Shown here: piece after piece, positions 35,662 to 43,743 of the stretch
Layout of the letters: the number at the start of each line of letters is the position of its first letter
Numbering within the stretch: position 1 is the first letter of the stretch
Origin: Sinorhizobium kostiense
GTDB lineage: Bacteria > Pseudomonadota > Alphaproteobacteria > Rhizobiales > Rhizobiaceae
Direction: 5' to 3'
DNA length: 64,000 nt
Assembly: GCF_017874595.1 (NCBI RefSeq)
Contig: NZ_JAGILA010000002.1
Span: 930,001 to 994,000, forward strand
Program-made: the position numbers and the translations under genes
The notes under the pieces: model-generated
Told to the model about the DNA's origin: nothing
The model's database searches: none
Seen by the model: the letters and a program-made list of their open reading frames with translations, nothing else

Positions 35662-36180
35662 ATGCCTGAAGATCACCGCTCTGGTTGCCCGATCAACCTC
35701 TCGCTTGAGGTCTTCGGCGACAAATGGAGCCTCCTGATTGTTCGCGACATGATCTTCGGCGGCAAGCGGCACTTCCGCGAACTCCTGCGCTCCGAAGAAG
35801 GCATCTCCTCCAACATCCTCGCCGATCGGCTGAAAACGCTTGTGGAGATCGGCATGCTGACGAAGAGCGACGATCCCACCCACAAGCAGAAGGCGATCTA
35901 CAGCCTGACGGAGATGGCGATTGCGCTGGTGCCGATCATGGCGCATCTTGGCGCCTGGGGACGGCGTTACTTGCCGGTGAGCGAGGAGCTCAGCATCCGC
36001 GCTGAGCTGATGGAGGAAGGCGGACCCGCCCTCTGGGAGCGTTTCATGGACGAACTCAGGGCTGAACATCTCGGCGCCGGGCTCGTCGCGGAAGGGAAAT
36101 CTTCAGTGCGCGAGCGCCTGCAGAAAGCCTATGAAGATGTGCTGGCTCGGAAGGCGAAAAGTCCCGATGTCGCCGGATAG
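35662..36180 (+). CDS. HxlR-family winged-helix regulator
   Basis: A 172-residue transcriptional regulator. The HxlR domain begins with the conserved cysteine Cys9 in GCPINLSLEVFGDKWSLLIV and continues RDMIFGGKRHFRELLRSEEGISSNILADRLK, a winged helix-turn-helix to about residue 110. The remainder is a helical tail. HxlR proteins often respond to aldehydes or oxidants through the cysteine. I chose ATG 35662 because the protein then begins at the domain boundary; the open frame is longer upstream. The 218-base gap before it contains clustered TGC/GCA half-sites around 35561-35604 that could be an autoregulatory operator, weakly supported. Confidence 0.88.
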   Translation: MPEDHRSGCPINLSLEVFGDKWSLLIVRDMIFGGKRHFRELLRSEEGISSNILADRLKTLVEIGMLTKSDDPTHKQKAIYSLTEMAIALVPIMAHLGAWGRRYLPVSEELSIRAELMEEGGPALWERFMDELRAEHLGAGLVAEGKSSVRERLQKAYEDVLARKAKSPDVAG

Positions 36181-36264
36181 CACCTGAATGCCGCATAGGT
36201 CGGAAAAGGACTATTTTCCTTCCCATCCTTTACGGCCCTTCCGCGCTCCGTTACTGTTGAACCT

Positions 36265-36361
36265 ACAGCGCCGCGCGTCAATCTGATGCAATGTCGCTGC
36301 AGAACTTTGAAGTGCTGCACGTCTTGCCCTTACAATCCCAGTCAGGGGAGAAGACATGCAG
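36265..36361. repeat. Dispersed ACAGCGCCGCGCGTC repeat, diverged copy
   Basis: The stretch starts ACAGCGCCGCGCGTCAATCT and runs through AACTTTGAAGTGCTGCACGTC to ACATGCAG. Order and spacing match the complete copy at 47767-47871, with many substitutions and both stems weakened. It fills the 219-base gap before the S24 gene, which may be transcribed through it. Confidence 0.68.
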
Positions 36362-36399
36362 GAGGGATGGGCGTCGCTCGCCTTCCAGGGTGGATCGAC

Positions 36400-37050
36400 A
36401 TGCTTTCACATGACAGCATCTGGCGCGCGATCGATGCGCTGGCGGAGCGCCATCAACTTTCGCCATCGGGCTTGGCGCGCCGGTCCGGGCTTGACCCCAC
36501 CTCCTTCAACAAATCCAAGCGCAAGTCCCCCGACGGCCGTGACCGCTGGCCCTCGACTGAATCGATCGCCAAGGTCCTGGAAGCGACCGGCGACAGCGTT
36601 GACGAATTTCTGGCGCTCCTTCAGCCCGGCGACGGAGTGGTGCCTTCGCAGGAGCCTGCATCGGGCATTCCGCTGATCGGCTTCGCCCAGGCCGGTACAG
36701 GCGGCTACTTCGACGACAGCGGCTTCCCGGCCGGGCAAGGCTGGGACGAGATCGACTTTCCGGTCGCTCCTCAGAAGAGCGAGGGGGTCTATGCGCTGGA
36801 AGTCCAGGGCGAAAGCATGCTGCCGCTTTATCGCAACGGCGATGTCCTGATCGTCGATCCAAATACGCAGGTGCGTCGCGGTGATCGGGTCGTCGTCAAG
36901 ACCCGCGACGGCGAAGTCATGGCGAAGGTGCTGGCGCGACAGACGCCGCGTGGCATCGAGCTTCTGTCGCTCAACCCCGATCACTCCAATCGCAGCTTCG
37001 AGATGAAAGACGTTGAATGGATCGCCCGAATACTTTGGGCCAGCCAGTAG
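36400..37050 (+). CDS. S24-family LexA/CI-like transcriptional regulator
   Basis: A 216-residue helix-turn-helix regulator with a C-terminal S24 peptidase domain. The N-terminal HTH spans about 8-70 (SPSGLARRSGLDPTSFNKSKR). The S24 domain has the serine Ser139 in VQGESMLP and the lysine Lys176 in GEVMAKVLA, 37 residues apart as in LexA. An Ala98-Gly99 pair in FAQAGTGG is a possible self-cleavage site. It could therefore respond to RecA-type signals, but members of this family are also non-cleaving repressors. Start: ATG 36400 begins the HTH cleanly; ATG 36367 has AGGAGGG too close. The SNase-like gene follows 13 bases after the stop. Confidence 0.88.
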   Translation: MLSHDSIWRAIDALAERHQLSPSGLARRSGLDPTSFNKSKRKSPDGRDRWPSTESIAKVLEATGDSVDEFLALLQPGDGVVPSQEPASGIPLIGFAQAGTGGYFDDSGFPAGQGWDEIDFPVAPQKSEGVYALEVQGESMLPLYRNGDVLIVDPNTQVRRGDRVVVKTRDGEVMAKVLARQTPRGIELLSLNPDHSNRSFEMKDVEWIARILWASQ

Positions 37051-37063
37051 AACAGGCCTGCTG

Positions 37064-37810
37064 ATGCGTCAACAACTCGTCATCGCGGCCGGCGGGCTCG
37101 CCGCGCTTGCGCTTTACGGCGCCATCATTGCGAGTGGCGCCGCCGTCATCCGTGACCGCGATGGCGCTGCGGCGCCCGATTTCGTGCTCGATACGCCGGA
37201 TACGGCAACATTCGAGGAGCCCGATAAGGCCGTTATCGCTGAGCCTGCCGCTCCGCCCGCCGCCGACCAAGAGCCCGCTGCAAAAGGCGCCCGCCTGCCG
37301 CTGCGAATTGTGGAGCCAGCCTTTATCGCCCCTCCCGAGGAGAGCCTCGCCCAACCGCTCGAACGTATTGCACCGCGACCGGCGCTTTCCGACCCTGCGA
37401 AAAAGGAAATGCCTTCGTCCGTCATTCTTCAGCGCCCTGTCGCGCTTGCCGCCGGACTTGTCCAGGCGGGCGATAGGACGGTGCAGCTCAAGGACATCGA
37501 GCCGGAAAGAACCGAGAAGATCTGCGGGAGTGAGGGAGGAAACTGGCCCTGCGGCGTGGTCGCACGCACGGCATTTCGCAACTTTCTGAGAGGCCGCGCT
37601 CTCGCCTGTGAAGAGATTGAGGAGAAGGCGGACGGGACGACCACCGCCATGTGCACCGTCGGCGGCGAGAACGCGGCCGCATGGCTCGTTGCGAATGGAT
37701 GGGCACTGCCGCTCGCCGGGTCGGCCCTCGAGGCGCAGGCGGAGGCGGCGCGCACGGCGGGGCGAGGCTTCTACGGCAATGATCCGCGCGATCTCGACCG
37801 CGCTCCCTAG
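37064..37810 (+). CDS. Exported thermonuclease-fold protein lacking usual catalytic residues
   Basis: A 248-residue protein with an N-terminal membrane anchor or uncleaved signal (LVIAAGGLAALALYGAIIASGA), a long Pro/Ala-rich linker to about 125, and an SNase-like OB-fold. In active staphylococcal-type nucleases the first strand pair carries R-x-x-G-I-D-x-P-E. Here the matching stretch reads VQLKDIEPERTEKIC, so the arginine and the aspartate are not conserved. Cysteines at about 160, 166, 189 and 208 may form disulfides. It begins 13 bases after the S24 regulator gene, suggesting an operon. Activity as a nuclease is doubtful. Confidence 0.75.
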   Translation: MRQQLVIAAGGLAALALYGAIIASGAAVIRDRDGAAAPDFVLDTPDTATFEEPDKAVIAEPAAPPAADQEPAAKGARLPLRIVEPAFIAPPEESLAQPLERIAPRPALSDPAKKEMPSSVILQRPVALAAGLVQAGDRTVQLKDIEPERTEKICGSEGGNWPCGVVARTAFRNFLRGRALACEEIEEKADGTTTAMCTVGGENAAAWLVANGWALPLAGSALEAQAEAARTAGRGFYGNDPRDLDRAP

Positions 37811-37898
37811 AGGGTTTTGCAGTCGTGCGGAATCCTTCCGGAGCTTGCAAGCGGATGGAGAGACTCCCAATTAACCGCTGAATTCCACGGAGATATCC

Positions 37899-38309
37899 AT
37901 GTCCTCAAGTCTCAGCCAGCAAGAAGCCCTTGTCTATGTCATGGTCATGATGTCGGCCGTCGACCGGCACATGACCGACGACGAGTTCGCGCGCATCGGC
38001 ACTCTCGTCCGCTTCCTGCCCTCTTTCGAGGGATTCGACGAAAACAGGCTTATCCAGATCGGCCGCGACTGCGCGGCTGAGCTCGCCGCCCCGGAAGGCC
38101 TTGACGTGACGCTCGAACTGGTAAGAGAGGCCTTGCCGCAAAGGCTCCACGATACGGCCTATGCGCTTGCCGTCGAAATCGCCGCCGCCGACCAGCGCAT
38201 CCGCAACGAAGAAATCCGCCTTTTGCAGTTGCTGCGCGACCGGTTCGGCCTCGACAAGCTCACCTGCGCCGCCATCGAACGCGGCGCCATCGCGCGCTTC
38301 CGCAAGTAG
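37899..38309 (+). CDS. TerB-family protein
   Basis: A 136-residue helical cytoplasmic protein of the TerB (tellurite resistance B-like) fold. Acidic helices typical of the family are visible: VYVMVMMSAVDRHMTDDEFARI near residue 12 and YALAVEIAAADQRIRNEEIRLL near 87, each with a D-R-x-x-x-x-E pattern that may bind metal. No other ter genes are near, so this is an orphan TerB, as is common in alphaproteobacteria. It follows the nuclease-fold gene after 88 bases, is convergent with the binding-protein gene, and its role is unknown. Confidence 0.85.
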   Translation: MSSSLSQQEALVYVMVMMSAVDRHMTDDEFARIGTLVRFLPSFEGFDENRLIQIGRDCAAELAAPEGLDVTLELVREALPQRLHDTAYALAVEIAAADQRIRNEEIRLLQLLRDRFGLDKLTCAAIERGAIARFRK

Positions 38310-38373
38310 CCGGCAAACGGGCTCTCGGCTTGAGGCCGGCGGCTGAGGGGCAATCAAGCTCACGCCGTGCTTG

Positions 38374-39192
38374 TCAATAAATCCCATTGGGGAAATAACG
38401 GAGATAGATCTCCTCGAGCCTGCCGCTGCGCGAAAGTGCCAGAAGCGCATGATCGATCGCCTGGGTGAGGGCAGGTTCGGTCTTCCGGTTCATGATTGTC
38501 AGACCTTCGCCCAGGAAGCGCTGCGAGAAATAGGCGCCTTCCATCAATGTGCAACAGCCTGAGGCAATGCCGCCGGAGATCCAGAATGAAAGTTGCATGC
38601 CGTCGGAGAAGACTGCCGGTACCAGTCCCTCCCGCAAGGCGGCAAGCATCGTGTCCCGGTCGGGAAAGATCTTGGCAGTAAGCTCCGGGAAGAAAGCCTT
38701 GAACATCGCTTCATGCCTCGTACCCGAGACGACGCCGACAGGCTTGCCAGCGAGGTCGGCCGGCTCGACGACGCCGCTGGCGGCCTTACGATTGAGCGCG
38801 AAGCGGGCGGGCAACTGCATAAACGGTCTGGAAAAGCCGAAGCTCTTCCTCAGTTCCGGTGTTATGGCAACGCCGGCGGCTATTGCATCCCCCTGCCCAT
38901 CCTCCAGCGCCGGCGTCAACTCCTCGAAGGTCAGGGCCTGGATTTGGCACTTCGGCTCGATCGCCAGTTCCCGGCATATTTCCCGGGCAAGATCGACATG
39001 GAAACCCGCGAGCTTTCCCGACTGGTCGATGAAGTTGAAGGGCGGAAAATCGACCGTCGTGAGAAAGCGCAAGCGCGCAAGCGAGCTCAAGTCGGGCTTG
39101 GCAATACGTTCGCGAGAATCGAAGAGCAAGGGCAATTCCCTCGGCTCCGCATGCACCCCTCCCGCGATGAGCGAAGCCGAAACGGCAAACAA
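38374..39192 (-). CDS. Family 3 extracellular solute-binding protein, start uncertain
   Basis: A periplasmic amino-acid-type binding protein (SBP_bac_3). The domain runs from LRFLTTVDFPPFNFIDQSGKLAGFHVDL-type sequence (split here: LRFLTTVDFPPFNF then GKLAGFHVDLAREICREL) to YLRYFPNGIY at the end. No permease or ATPase gene is adjacent. The open frame extends to 39321, but that upstream part is the tRNA-Gly gene read as protein, so it cannot be the start. No ATG lies between. TTG 39192, with AGGGG nine bases upstream, gives a short hydrophobic leader (FAVSASLIAGGVHA) without basic residues. A rare start further upstream, giving a better signal peptide, is possible. Confidence 0.8.
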   Translation of the reverse strand: MFAVSASLIAGGVHAEPRELPLLFDSRERIAKPDLSSLARLRFLTTVDFPPFNFIDQSGKLAGFHVDLAREICRELAIEPKCQIQALTFEELTPALEDGQGDAIAAGVAITPELRKSFGFSRPFMQLPARFALNRKAASGVVEPADLAGKPVGVVSGTRHEAMFKAFFPELTAKIFPDRDTMLAALREGLVPAVFSDGMQLSFWISGGIASGCCTLMEGAYFSQRFLGEGLTIMNRKTEPALTQAIDHALLALSRSGRLEEIYLRYFPNGIY

Positions 39193-39260
39193 GCCGACTG
39201 CGCCCCTGAAAGAGGTGCGGACAAGATCGGATGCTTTCGAGAGACAACCGGCGGAAAAGA

Positions 39261-39335
39261 TGGAGCGGGTGATCGGGATCGAACCGACGACATCAAGCTT
39301 GGGAAGCTGGCGTTCTACCACTGAACTACACCCGC
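39261..39335 (-). tRNA. tRNA-Gly (anticodon CCC)
   Basis: A complete 75-base cloverleaf including the encoded CCA. Acceptor GCGGGTG pairs with CACCCGC; the D arm is GTTC/GAAC; the anticodon loop is TTCCCAA, giving CCC; the T arm is GTCGG/CCGAT with loop TTCGATC. The anticodon stem reads CCAGC against GCTTG, which leaves one C-T mismatch at the second pair. All other helices are fully paired. It lies between dcd and the binding-protein gene. Confidence 0.95.
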
Positions 39336-39384
39336 AACAGAAGCGGAAATTTCCTCAATGGGCGCGATCTGTCAAGCATAATGC

Positions 39385-40482
39385 TCACTCGGCGCGAAAA
39401 TGCTTCGAGAGCTTGAGCCCCTGCGCCTGGTAATTCGAGCCGAGATCGAGACCGTAGAGCCCGTCAGGCCGCTCCAGCATGTGCTCGTAGACAAGGCGCC
39501 CGACGATCTGCCCGTGCTCGAGGATGAACGGAACCTCATGGCTGCGGACCTCGAGCACGGCGCGACTGCCGCTGCCGCCTGCAGATGCATGGCCGAAGCC
39601 CGGATCGAAGAAGCCGGCATAATGGACCCGGAATTCGCCGACGAGCGGGTCGAACGGCGTCATCTCGGCGGCGTAGAGGGGCGGCACGTGCACCGCCTCG
39701 CGCGAGACGAGGATGTAGAATTCGTCCGGATCGAGGATCAGGTCGTCACGGCCGCGGCTATAGAGCGGCTCCCAAAAGTCGAAAATCGCGTGCTCGGCCT
39801 TCTTGTCGACGTCGACCACCGACGTGTGGTGCTTGCCGCGATAGCCGATCAGGCCGTCGGGCCCGGTACCCTTCAGATCGATGGAAAGAGCGATGCCGCC
39901 GCCAGTGACATTCGGACGTTCGCTAGCGACGAGCACATCGATTTCGTGCAGCGCCAGAAGCTCCTGTTCCGAAAGCATCGCATGGCCGACGCGGAAGCGA
40001 ATCTGCGAGAGACGAGAGCCACGGCGAACGACGATGGGGAAGGTGCGCGGACTGATCTCGAGATAGAGCGGCCCCCTGTAGCCGGCCGGGATCTTGTCGA
40101 ACTCCTGCGCCCGGTCGGTGATGACGCGGGTGAAAATGTCCAGCCGTCCGGTCGAGCTCTTCGGATTGGCCGAAGCCGACATGTTCTCCGGAAGAGCAAG
40201 GCTCTCCATCAGCGGCACGATATAGACACAGCCTGTTTCCAGCACCGCGCCTTCGCTCAGGTCGACGACATGCAGCTTCAGGCGGTCGAGCTTGTCGGCC
40301 ACGAGATGGGCCGGACCCGGCATGAAGCTCGCCCGGACTCGAAACGCCTTGGATCCGAGGCGAAGATCAAGGCTCGCGGGCTGGATCTGGTCACTGTCGA
40401 GCGCCCTCTCGGCCTTCAAACGTCCCGAGGCATACAGCGCGGCAATCGCGCGGTCGGCCAAAATCCCTGTCTCGCGACCCAT
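39385..40482 (-). CDS. dcd: dCTP deaminase, double-length form
   Basis: A 365-residue protein of the Dcd family, which deaminates dCTP to dUTP on the way to dTTP. E. coli Dcd has 193 residues; this one holds two DCD modules in tandem. The first has IQPASLDLRLG near 36 and a later SSTGRLDIFTRV, then GYRGPLYLEIS; the second has GFFDPGFGH, RAVLEVRSHEVPFILEHGQIVG and YEHML near the C-terminus. Start: ATG 40482 with GAGG upstream; the open frame to 40536 adds unlikely residues. Its 5' side faces metZ across the SAM-II riboswitch region. The double form is typical of Rhizobiales annotation as 2'-deoxycytidine 5'-triphosphate deaminase. Confidence 0.9.
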   Translation of the reverse strand: MGRETGILADRAIAALYASGRLKAERALDSDQIQPASLDLRLGSKAFRVRASFMPGPAHLVADKLDRLKLHVVDLSEGAVLETGCVYIVPLMESLALPENMSASANPKSSTGRLDIFTRVITDRAQEFDKIPAGYRGPLYLEISPRTFPIVVRRGSRLSQIRFRVGHAMLSEQELLALHEIDVLVASERPNVTGGGIALSIDLKGTGPDGLIGYRGKHHTSVVDVDKKAEHAIFDFWEPLYSRGRDDLILDPDEFYILVSREAVHVPPLYAAEMTPFDPLVGEFRVHYAGFFDPGFGHASAGGSGSRAVLEVRSHEVPFILEHGQIVGRLVYEHMLERPDGLYGLDLGSNYQAQGLKLSKHFRAE

Positions 40483-40562
40483 TCCGATCCTCTTCTCAAC
40501 CCGCCCGACAAAACCAGACTCCAGGAATTGACGCAAGCGCGACCAGGCAGTATTGGAGCTTT

Positions 40563-40620
40563 ATCCCGTGGTGATTTGGCCGGTCGGCTTGCAGCCACGT
40601 TAAACAACTAGCTAAAAGGG
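40563..40620 (+). ncRNA. SAM-II riboswitch
   Basis: The sequence matches the SAM-II aptamer consensus closely: CGTGGTGATTTGGCCG, then the loop and CTTGCAGCCACG pairing back to CGTGG, then TTAAACAA and GCTAAAA forming the pseudoknot strand. GTGG/CCAC is the P1 pairing. SAM-II was found before metA, metC and metZ of alphaproteobacteria. Here it lies 60 bases before metZ and is followed by a terminator hairpin. It should lower metZ expression when S-adenosylmethionine is plentiful. Confidence 0.95.
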
Positions 40621-40629
40621 CCGGGTGTC

Positions 40630-40657
40630 AAACCGGTCGTTTTCGCGGCCGGTTTTT
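40630..40657 (+). terminator. Hairpin with T-run between SAM-II aptamer and metZ
   Basis: AAACCGG (40630-40636) pairs with CCGGTTT (40649-40655), and the stem runs into a TTTTT tract. It is placed after the aptamer and before the metZ start, where it could act as the expression platform of the riboswitch. SAM-II switches are more often thought to act on translation, so this may instead be a backup or part of a combined mechanism. Confidence 0.6.
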
Positions 40658-40680
40658 CTGTTTTTGAAAGTGATCGTCGT

Positions 40681-41865
40681 ATGAGCAAGAACTGGCGCCC
40701 GGCAACCCAACTCGTCCACGGCGGAACGCTCCGCTCGCAGTACGGCGAGACCTCTGAGGCGATTTTCCTCACTCAAGGCTTCGTCTACGACAGCTCCGAA
40801 GCGGCTGAAGCGCGCTTCAAGGGCGAGACAGACGGGTTCATCTATGCCCGCTACGGCAGCCCCACGAACGACATGTTCGAGAAGCGCATGTGCATGCTCG
40901 AGGGCGCGGAAGACGCCCGCGCCACCGCCTCCGGCATGGCGGCCGTGTCGTCCGCGATCCTCTGCCAGGTGAAGGCCGGCGACCACATCGTCGCCGCGCG
41001 GGCGCTGTTCGGCTCCTGCCGCTGGGTGGTGGAAACGCTAGCGCCGAGATACGGGGTTGAATGCACGCTGGTCGACGGTCGGGACCTCGCCAACTGGGAG
41101 AAGGCGGTGCGCCCGAATACCAAGGTCTTCTTCCTCGAGAGCCCGACGAACCCGACGCTCGAAGTGATCGACATTGCCGGCGTCGCCAGGCTTGCGGACC
41201 AGGTGGGTGCGAAGCTGGTGGTCGACAACGTCTTCGCGACGCCGCTGTTCCAGAAGCCGCTGGAACTTGGCGCGCACGTTGTCGTCTATTCCGCAACGAA
41301 GCACATTGACGGTCAGGGCCGCTGCCTTGGCGGCGTCGTTCTGTCCAATAAGCAATGGATCGACGAAAACCTGCACGATTACTTCCGCCACACCGGGCCG
41401 GCCATGTCGCCCTTCAACGCCTGGACGCTGCTCAAGGGCATCGAAACCCTGCCGCTGCGGGTCAAGCAACAGACGGAGAACGCGCGCCGGGTCGCCGACT
41501 TTCTCGCCGATCAGCCCCAGGTCGCCCGCGTGATCTATCCTGGCCGCAGGGACCATCCGCAGGCCGATCTCATCGCCAAGCAGATGAGCGGCGGCTCGAC
41601 CTTGGTCGCCTTCGAGCTCAAGGGGGGCAAGGACGCCGCCTTCGCCCTTCAGAACGCGCTGGAGATCGTCCGAATCTCGAACAATCTTGGCGATTCCAAG
41701 AGCCTGATCACGCATCCTGCAACGACGACGCACAAGAATTTGAGTGACGAAGCGCGCGCAGAGCTCGGTATTTCCGCAGGCACGGTCCGCTACTCCGCCG
41801 GCATCGAGGACAGCGACGACATCGTCGAAGATTTTGCCCAGGCGCTGAAGCACGTCCGGGCCTGA
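40681..41865 (+). CDS. metZ: O-succinylhomoserine sulfhydrylase
   Basis: A 394-residue PLP enzyme of the Cys/Met metabolism family that makes homocysteine from O-succinylhomoserine and sulfide, in methionine synthesis. PLP residues: Asp182 in KLVVDNVFATP and the Schiff-base lysine Lys207 in VYSATKHIDGQG. The ARYGSPTNDMFEKR stretch near 55 is as in MetZ. The SAM-II riboswitch upstream supports the methionine role, since it controls metZ in relatives. A terminator follows the stop, so it is monocistronic. Confidence 0.96.
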   Translation: MSKNWRPATQLVHGGTLRSQYGETSEAIFLTQGFVYDSSEAAEARFKGETDGFIYARYGSPTNDMFEKRMCMLEGAEDARATASGMAAVSSAILCQVKAGDHIVAARALFGSCRWVVETLAPRYGVECTLVDGRDLANWEKAVRPNTKVFFLESPTNPTLEVIDIAGVARLADQVGAKLVVDNVFATPLFQKPLELGAHVVVYSATKHIDGQGRCLGGVVLSNKQWIDENLHDYFRHTGPAMSPFNAWTLLKGIETLPLRVKQQTENARRVADFLADQPQVARVIYPGRRDHPQADLIAKQMSGGSTLVAFELKGGKDAAFALQNALEIVRISNNLGDSKSLITHPATTTHKNLSDEARAELGISAGTVRYSAGIEDSDDIVEDFAQALKHVRA

Positions 41866-41880
41866 ACAAAACCTATCGGC

Positions 41881-41909
41881 AAAACCGTCCGCCTGTCGCG
41901 GGCGGTTTT
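41881..41909 (+). terminator. Rho-independent terminator after metZ
   Basis: AAAACCG-T-CCGC and GCGG-G-CGGTTTT form a stem of about twelve positions with one mismatch and a five-base loop, ending in TTTT. It begins 15 bases after the metZ stop. Confidence 0.8.
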
Positions 41910-42051
41910 CAGGGGTGGTCGCGAGGCGAGACGCGCCATGTTGCCGTCCTTGCAGCGGAAATATGATGCAACTCGTGCAATCTTGCCGTTATTCTTCACG
42001 AAACCTTATTGCTATAGGATATCCGCACAGATTTGGAACAGGATGTCGAAC

Positions 42052-42444
42052 ATGTACCGCGCACTCACTCGCGACATAGAAGTCACGGTAGAGCCGTACT
42101 ATCTCGAGGAACAGTCCGACCCTGACGACAGCCGTTATGTCTGGGGCTATCGTATCGTCATATCGAACCATTCGGACGTCGCGGTTCGACTCATGACCCG
42201 CTACTGGCACATCACCGACGAGAATGGCCAGGTGGATGAGGTCAGTGGCCCAGGTGTGATCGGGGAGCAGCCGCTGCTCAATCCCGGCGACACCTACGAG
42301 TATTCCTCCGGCTGTCCGCTGGATACGCCGTCAGGTGTCATGTTCGGTCACTACAGTATGGAGGCGGAGGGCGGCGAGACCTTCAATGTGGCCATCCCCG
42401 CCTTCTCGCTCGACTCCCCCGGGCAGGTTCGGACGCTGAACTGA
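42052..42444 (+). CDS. apaG: ApaG (Co2+/Mg2+ efflux protein ApaG family)
   Basis: A 130-residue all-beta protein of the ApaG family, with an immunoglobulin-like fold. The pattern [40 protein letters not shown] and the [23 protein letters not shown] block is characteristic. The function is poorly known; links to cobalt/magnesium homeostasis and nucleotide binding have been proposed. I chose ATG 42052, with AGGA about 9 bases upstream; ATG 42043 is three codons further and also possible. It converges with hslO. Confidence 0.92.
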   Translation: MYRALTRDIEVTVEPYYLEEQSDPDDSRYVWGYRIVISNHSDVAVRLMTRYWHITDENGQVDEVSGPGVIGEQPLLNPGDTYEYSSGCPLDTPSGVMFGHYSMEAEGGETFNVAIPAFSLDSPGQVRTLN

Positions 42445-42497
42445 CGGCGCCCGGCAAGTTCACACCTGATCCGGTCGACCCCGGCGCGATCCCTTAC

Positions 42498-43487
42498 CTA
42501 TTGCGATCGCACCTCGCTCGCTTCGAAGCGATAGGTGGTTGAGCAGAACTCGCAGGTCACCTTGATGAGGCCATCCTCGATACTGTTCTCGATGTCCTCC
42601 CGGCTCAGCCCATCCAGCACGTTGCGGATCTTGTCGCGCGAGCAACTGCAGCGATCATACACCACCTGCGGCTGATAAACGCGAACGCCGCGCTCGTGGA
42701 ACAGCCGGTAGAGCAGCCGCTCGGTTCCGACCGTCGGATCTGTCAGCTCATCGGTGTCGATGGTCTCGACCATCACCTTGGCTTCCGTCCAGAGATCGTC
42801 CTCCTCGAACTGGCCGTTGCCGTCGTCGCCGTCGCCGCCATGCAGGTCCGGCTGGCGCATTCTCTCCGGCGACTCGGGCAGGAACTGCGCCACCATGCCG
42901 CCGGCGCGCCAGCGATGCCTCGGCTTGCCATGCGCGTCACGGTCGAGAAGTTCGGCAACGCCCAGGCGCACCTTTGTCGGGATCTGCTCCGACTGGCGGA
43001 AATAGGCGCCCGCGATCTCCTCGAGCGTTGCGCCGTCGAGCGCGACGATGCCCTGGTACCGCTGGGTGTGCGCGCCCTGATCGATGGTGAAGGCCAGGAT
43101 ACCACTGCCGAGTAATTCGTGCGGCTGCGTCCGCCCCCCCCGTTCGGCGGCGGCCAGCGCCTCCTCGTCATAGCGGGCATAGGCGCGGACCCGGTCCGGC
43201 GTCGAAAAATCGGCAACCACCAGATCCACCGGCCCATCGCTCTGGGTCTGGACGATGAGCTTGCCTTCGAACTTGAGCGATGTGCCGAGCAACACGGTCA
43301 AGACAACCGTCTCGGCGACCAGCCGTGCCACCGGAAGCGGATAATTGTGCCGCTCGAGGATCGCATCGAGCATCGGACCAAGCTGAACGGCACGGCCGCG
43401 CACGTCGAGCCCTTCGACGTAAAACGGGACGACATGATCGTCACCGGCGAAATCGAACTCGCCCAGTCCCGGTGCTGTTTCTGTCAT
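42498..43487 (-). CDS. hslO: Redox-regulated chaperone Hsp33
   Basis: A 329-residue cytoplasmic holdase that is activated by oxidation and protects proteins under oxidative and heat stress. The C-terminal zinc switch is intact: CSC, 29 residues, then CEFC, which is the family spacing. The N-terminal part carries VARLVAETVVLTVLLGTSLKFEG. I chose ATG 43487 because AAGGAG precedes it; the frame is open 73 codons further upstream, but that stretch has no recognisable domain. It follows argF in the same direction after 256 bases that hold no clear gene. Confidence 0.93.
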   Translation of the reverse strand: MTETAPGLGEFDFAGDDHVVPFYVEGLDVRGRAVQLGPMLDAILERHNYPLPVARLVAETVVLTVLLGTSLKFEGKLIVQTQSDGPVDLVVADFSTPDRVRAYARYDEEALAAAERGGRTQPHELLGSGILAFTIDQGAHTQRYQGIVALDGATLEEIAGAYFRQSEQIPTKVRLGVAELLDRDAHGKPRHRWRAGGMVAQFLPESPERMRQPDLHGGDGDDGNGQFEEDDLWTEAKVMVETIDTDELTDPTVGTERLLYRLFHERGVRVYQPQVVYDRCSCSRDKIRNVLDGLSREDIENSIEDGLIKVTCEFCSTTYRFEASEVRSQ

Positions 43488-43743
43488 CGCTTGCTCCTTA
43501 TTGCGTGCGGCCGCAACGCGGGCGTTGTTCCGCCCCGTGCAACCTGCCCGGCATCCAATGGTTCCCGCCAAGTGAACGGATTTGTCAGAAGTCCTATCCG
43601 CATGCGCGGCGTCGACGACCACAAGCGGTTCTCCGTCGGCCTCACCGGCAATCCATGCCGAAACCGCCTCTGTCGCGTAGATTGTGTCGGACCGCCGCGG
43701 TTTCAATAGCTTCGCCGCTCAAGGCCATCCTGCGACGCCGTGG

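Noticed and set aside
39193-39321. N-terminal extension of the binding-protein gene
   Set aside because: The first part is the tRNA-Gly sequence read in one frame; it ends within the tRNA and cannot be a protein start.
43488-43743. Small gene or long N-terminus between argF and hslO
   Set aside because: The hslO frame is open here, but the strong AAGGAG before 43487 and lack of any domain make the upstream part unlikely to be coded.
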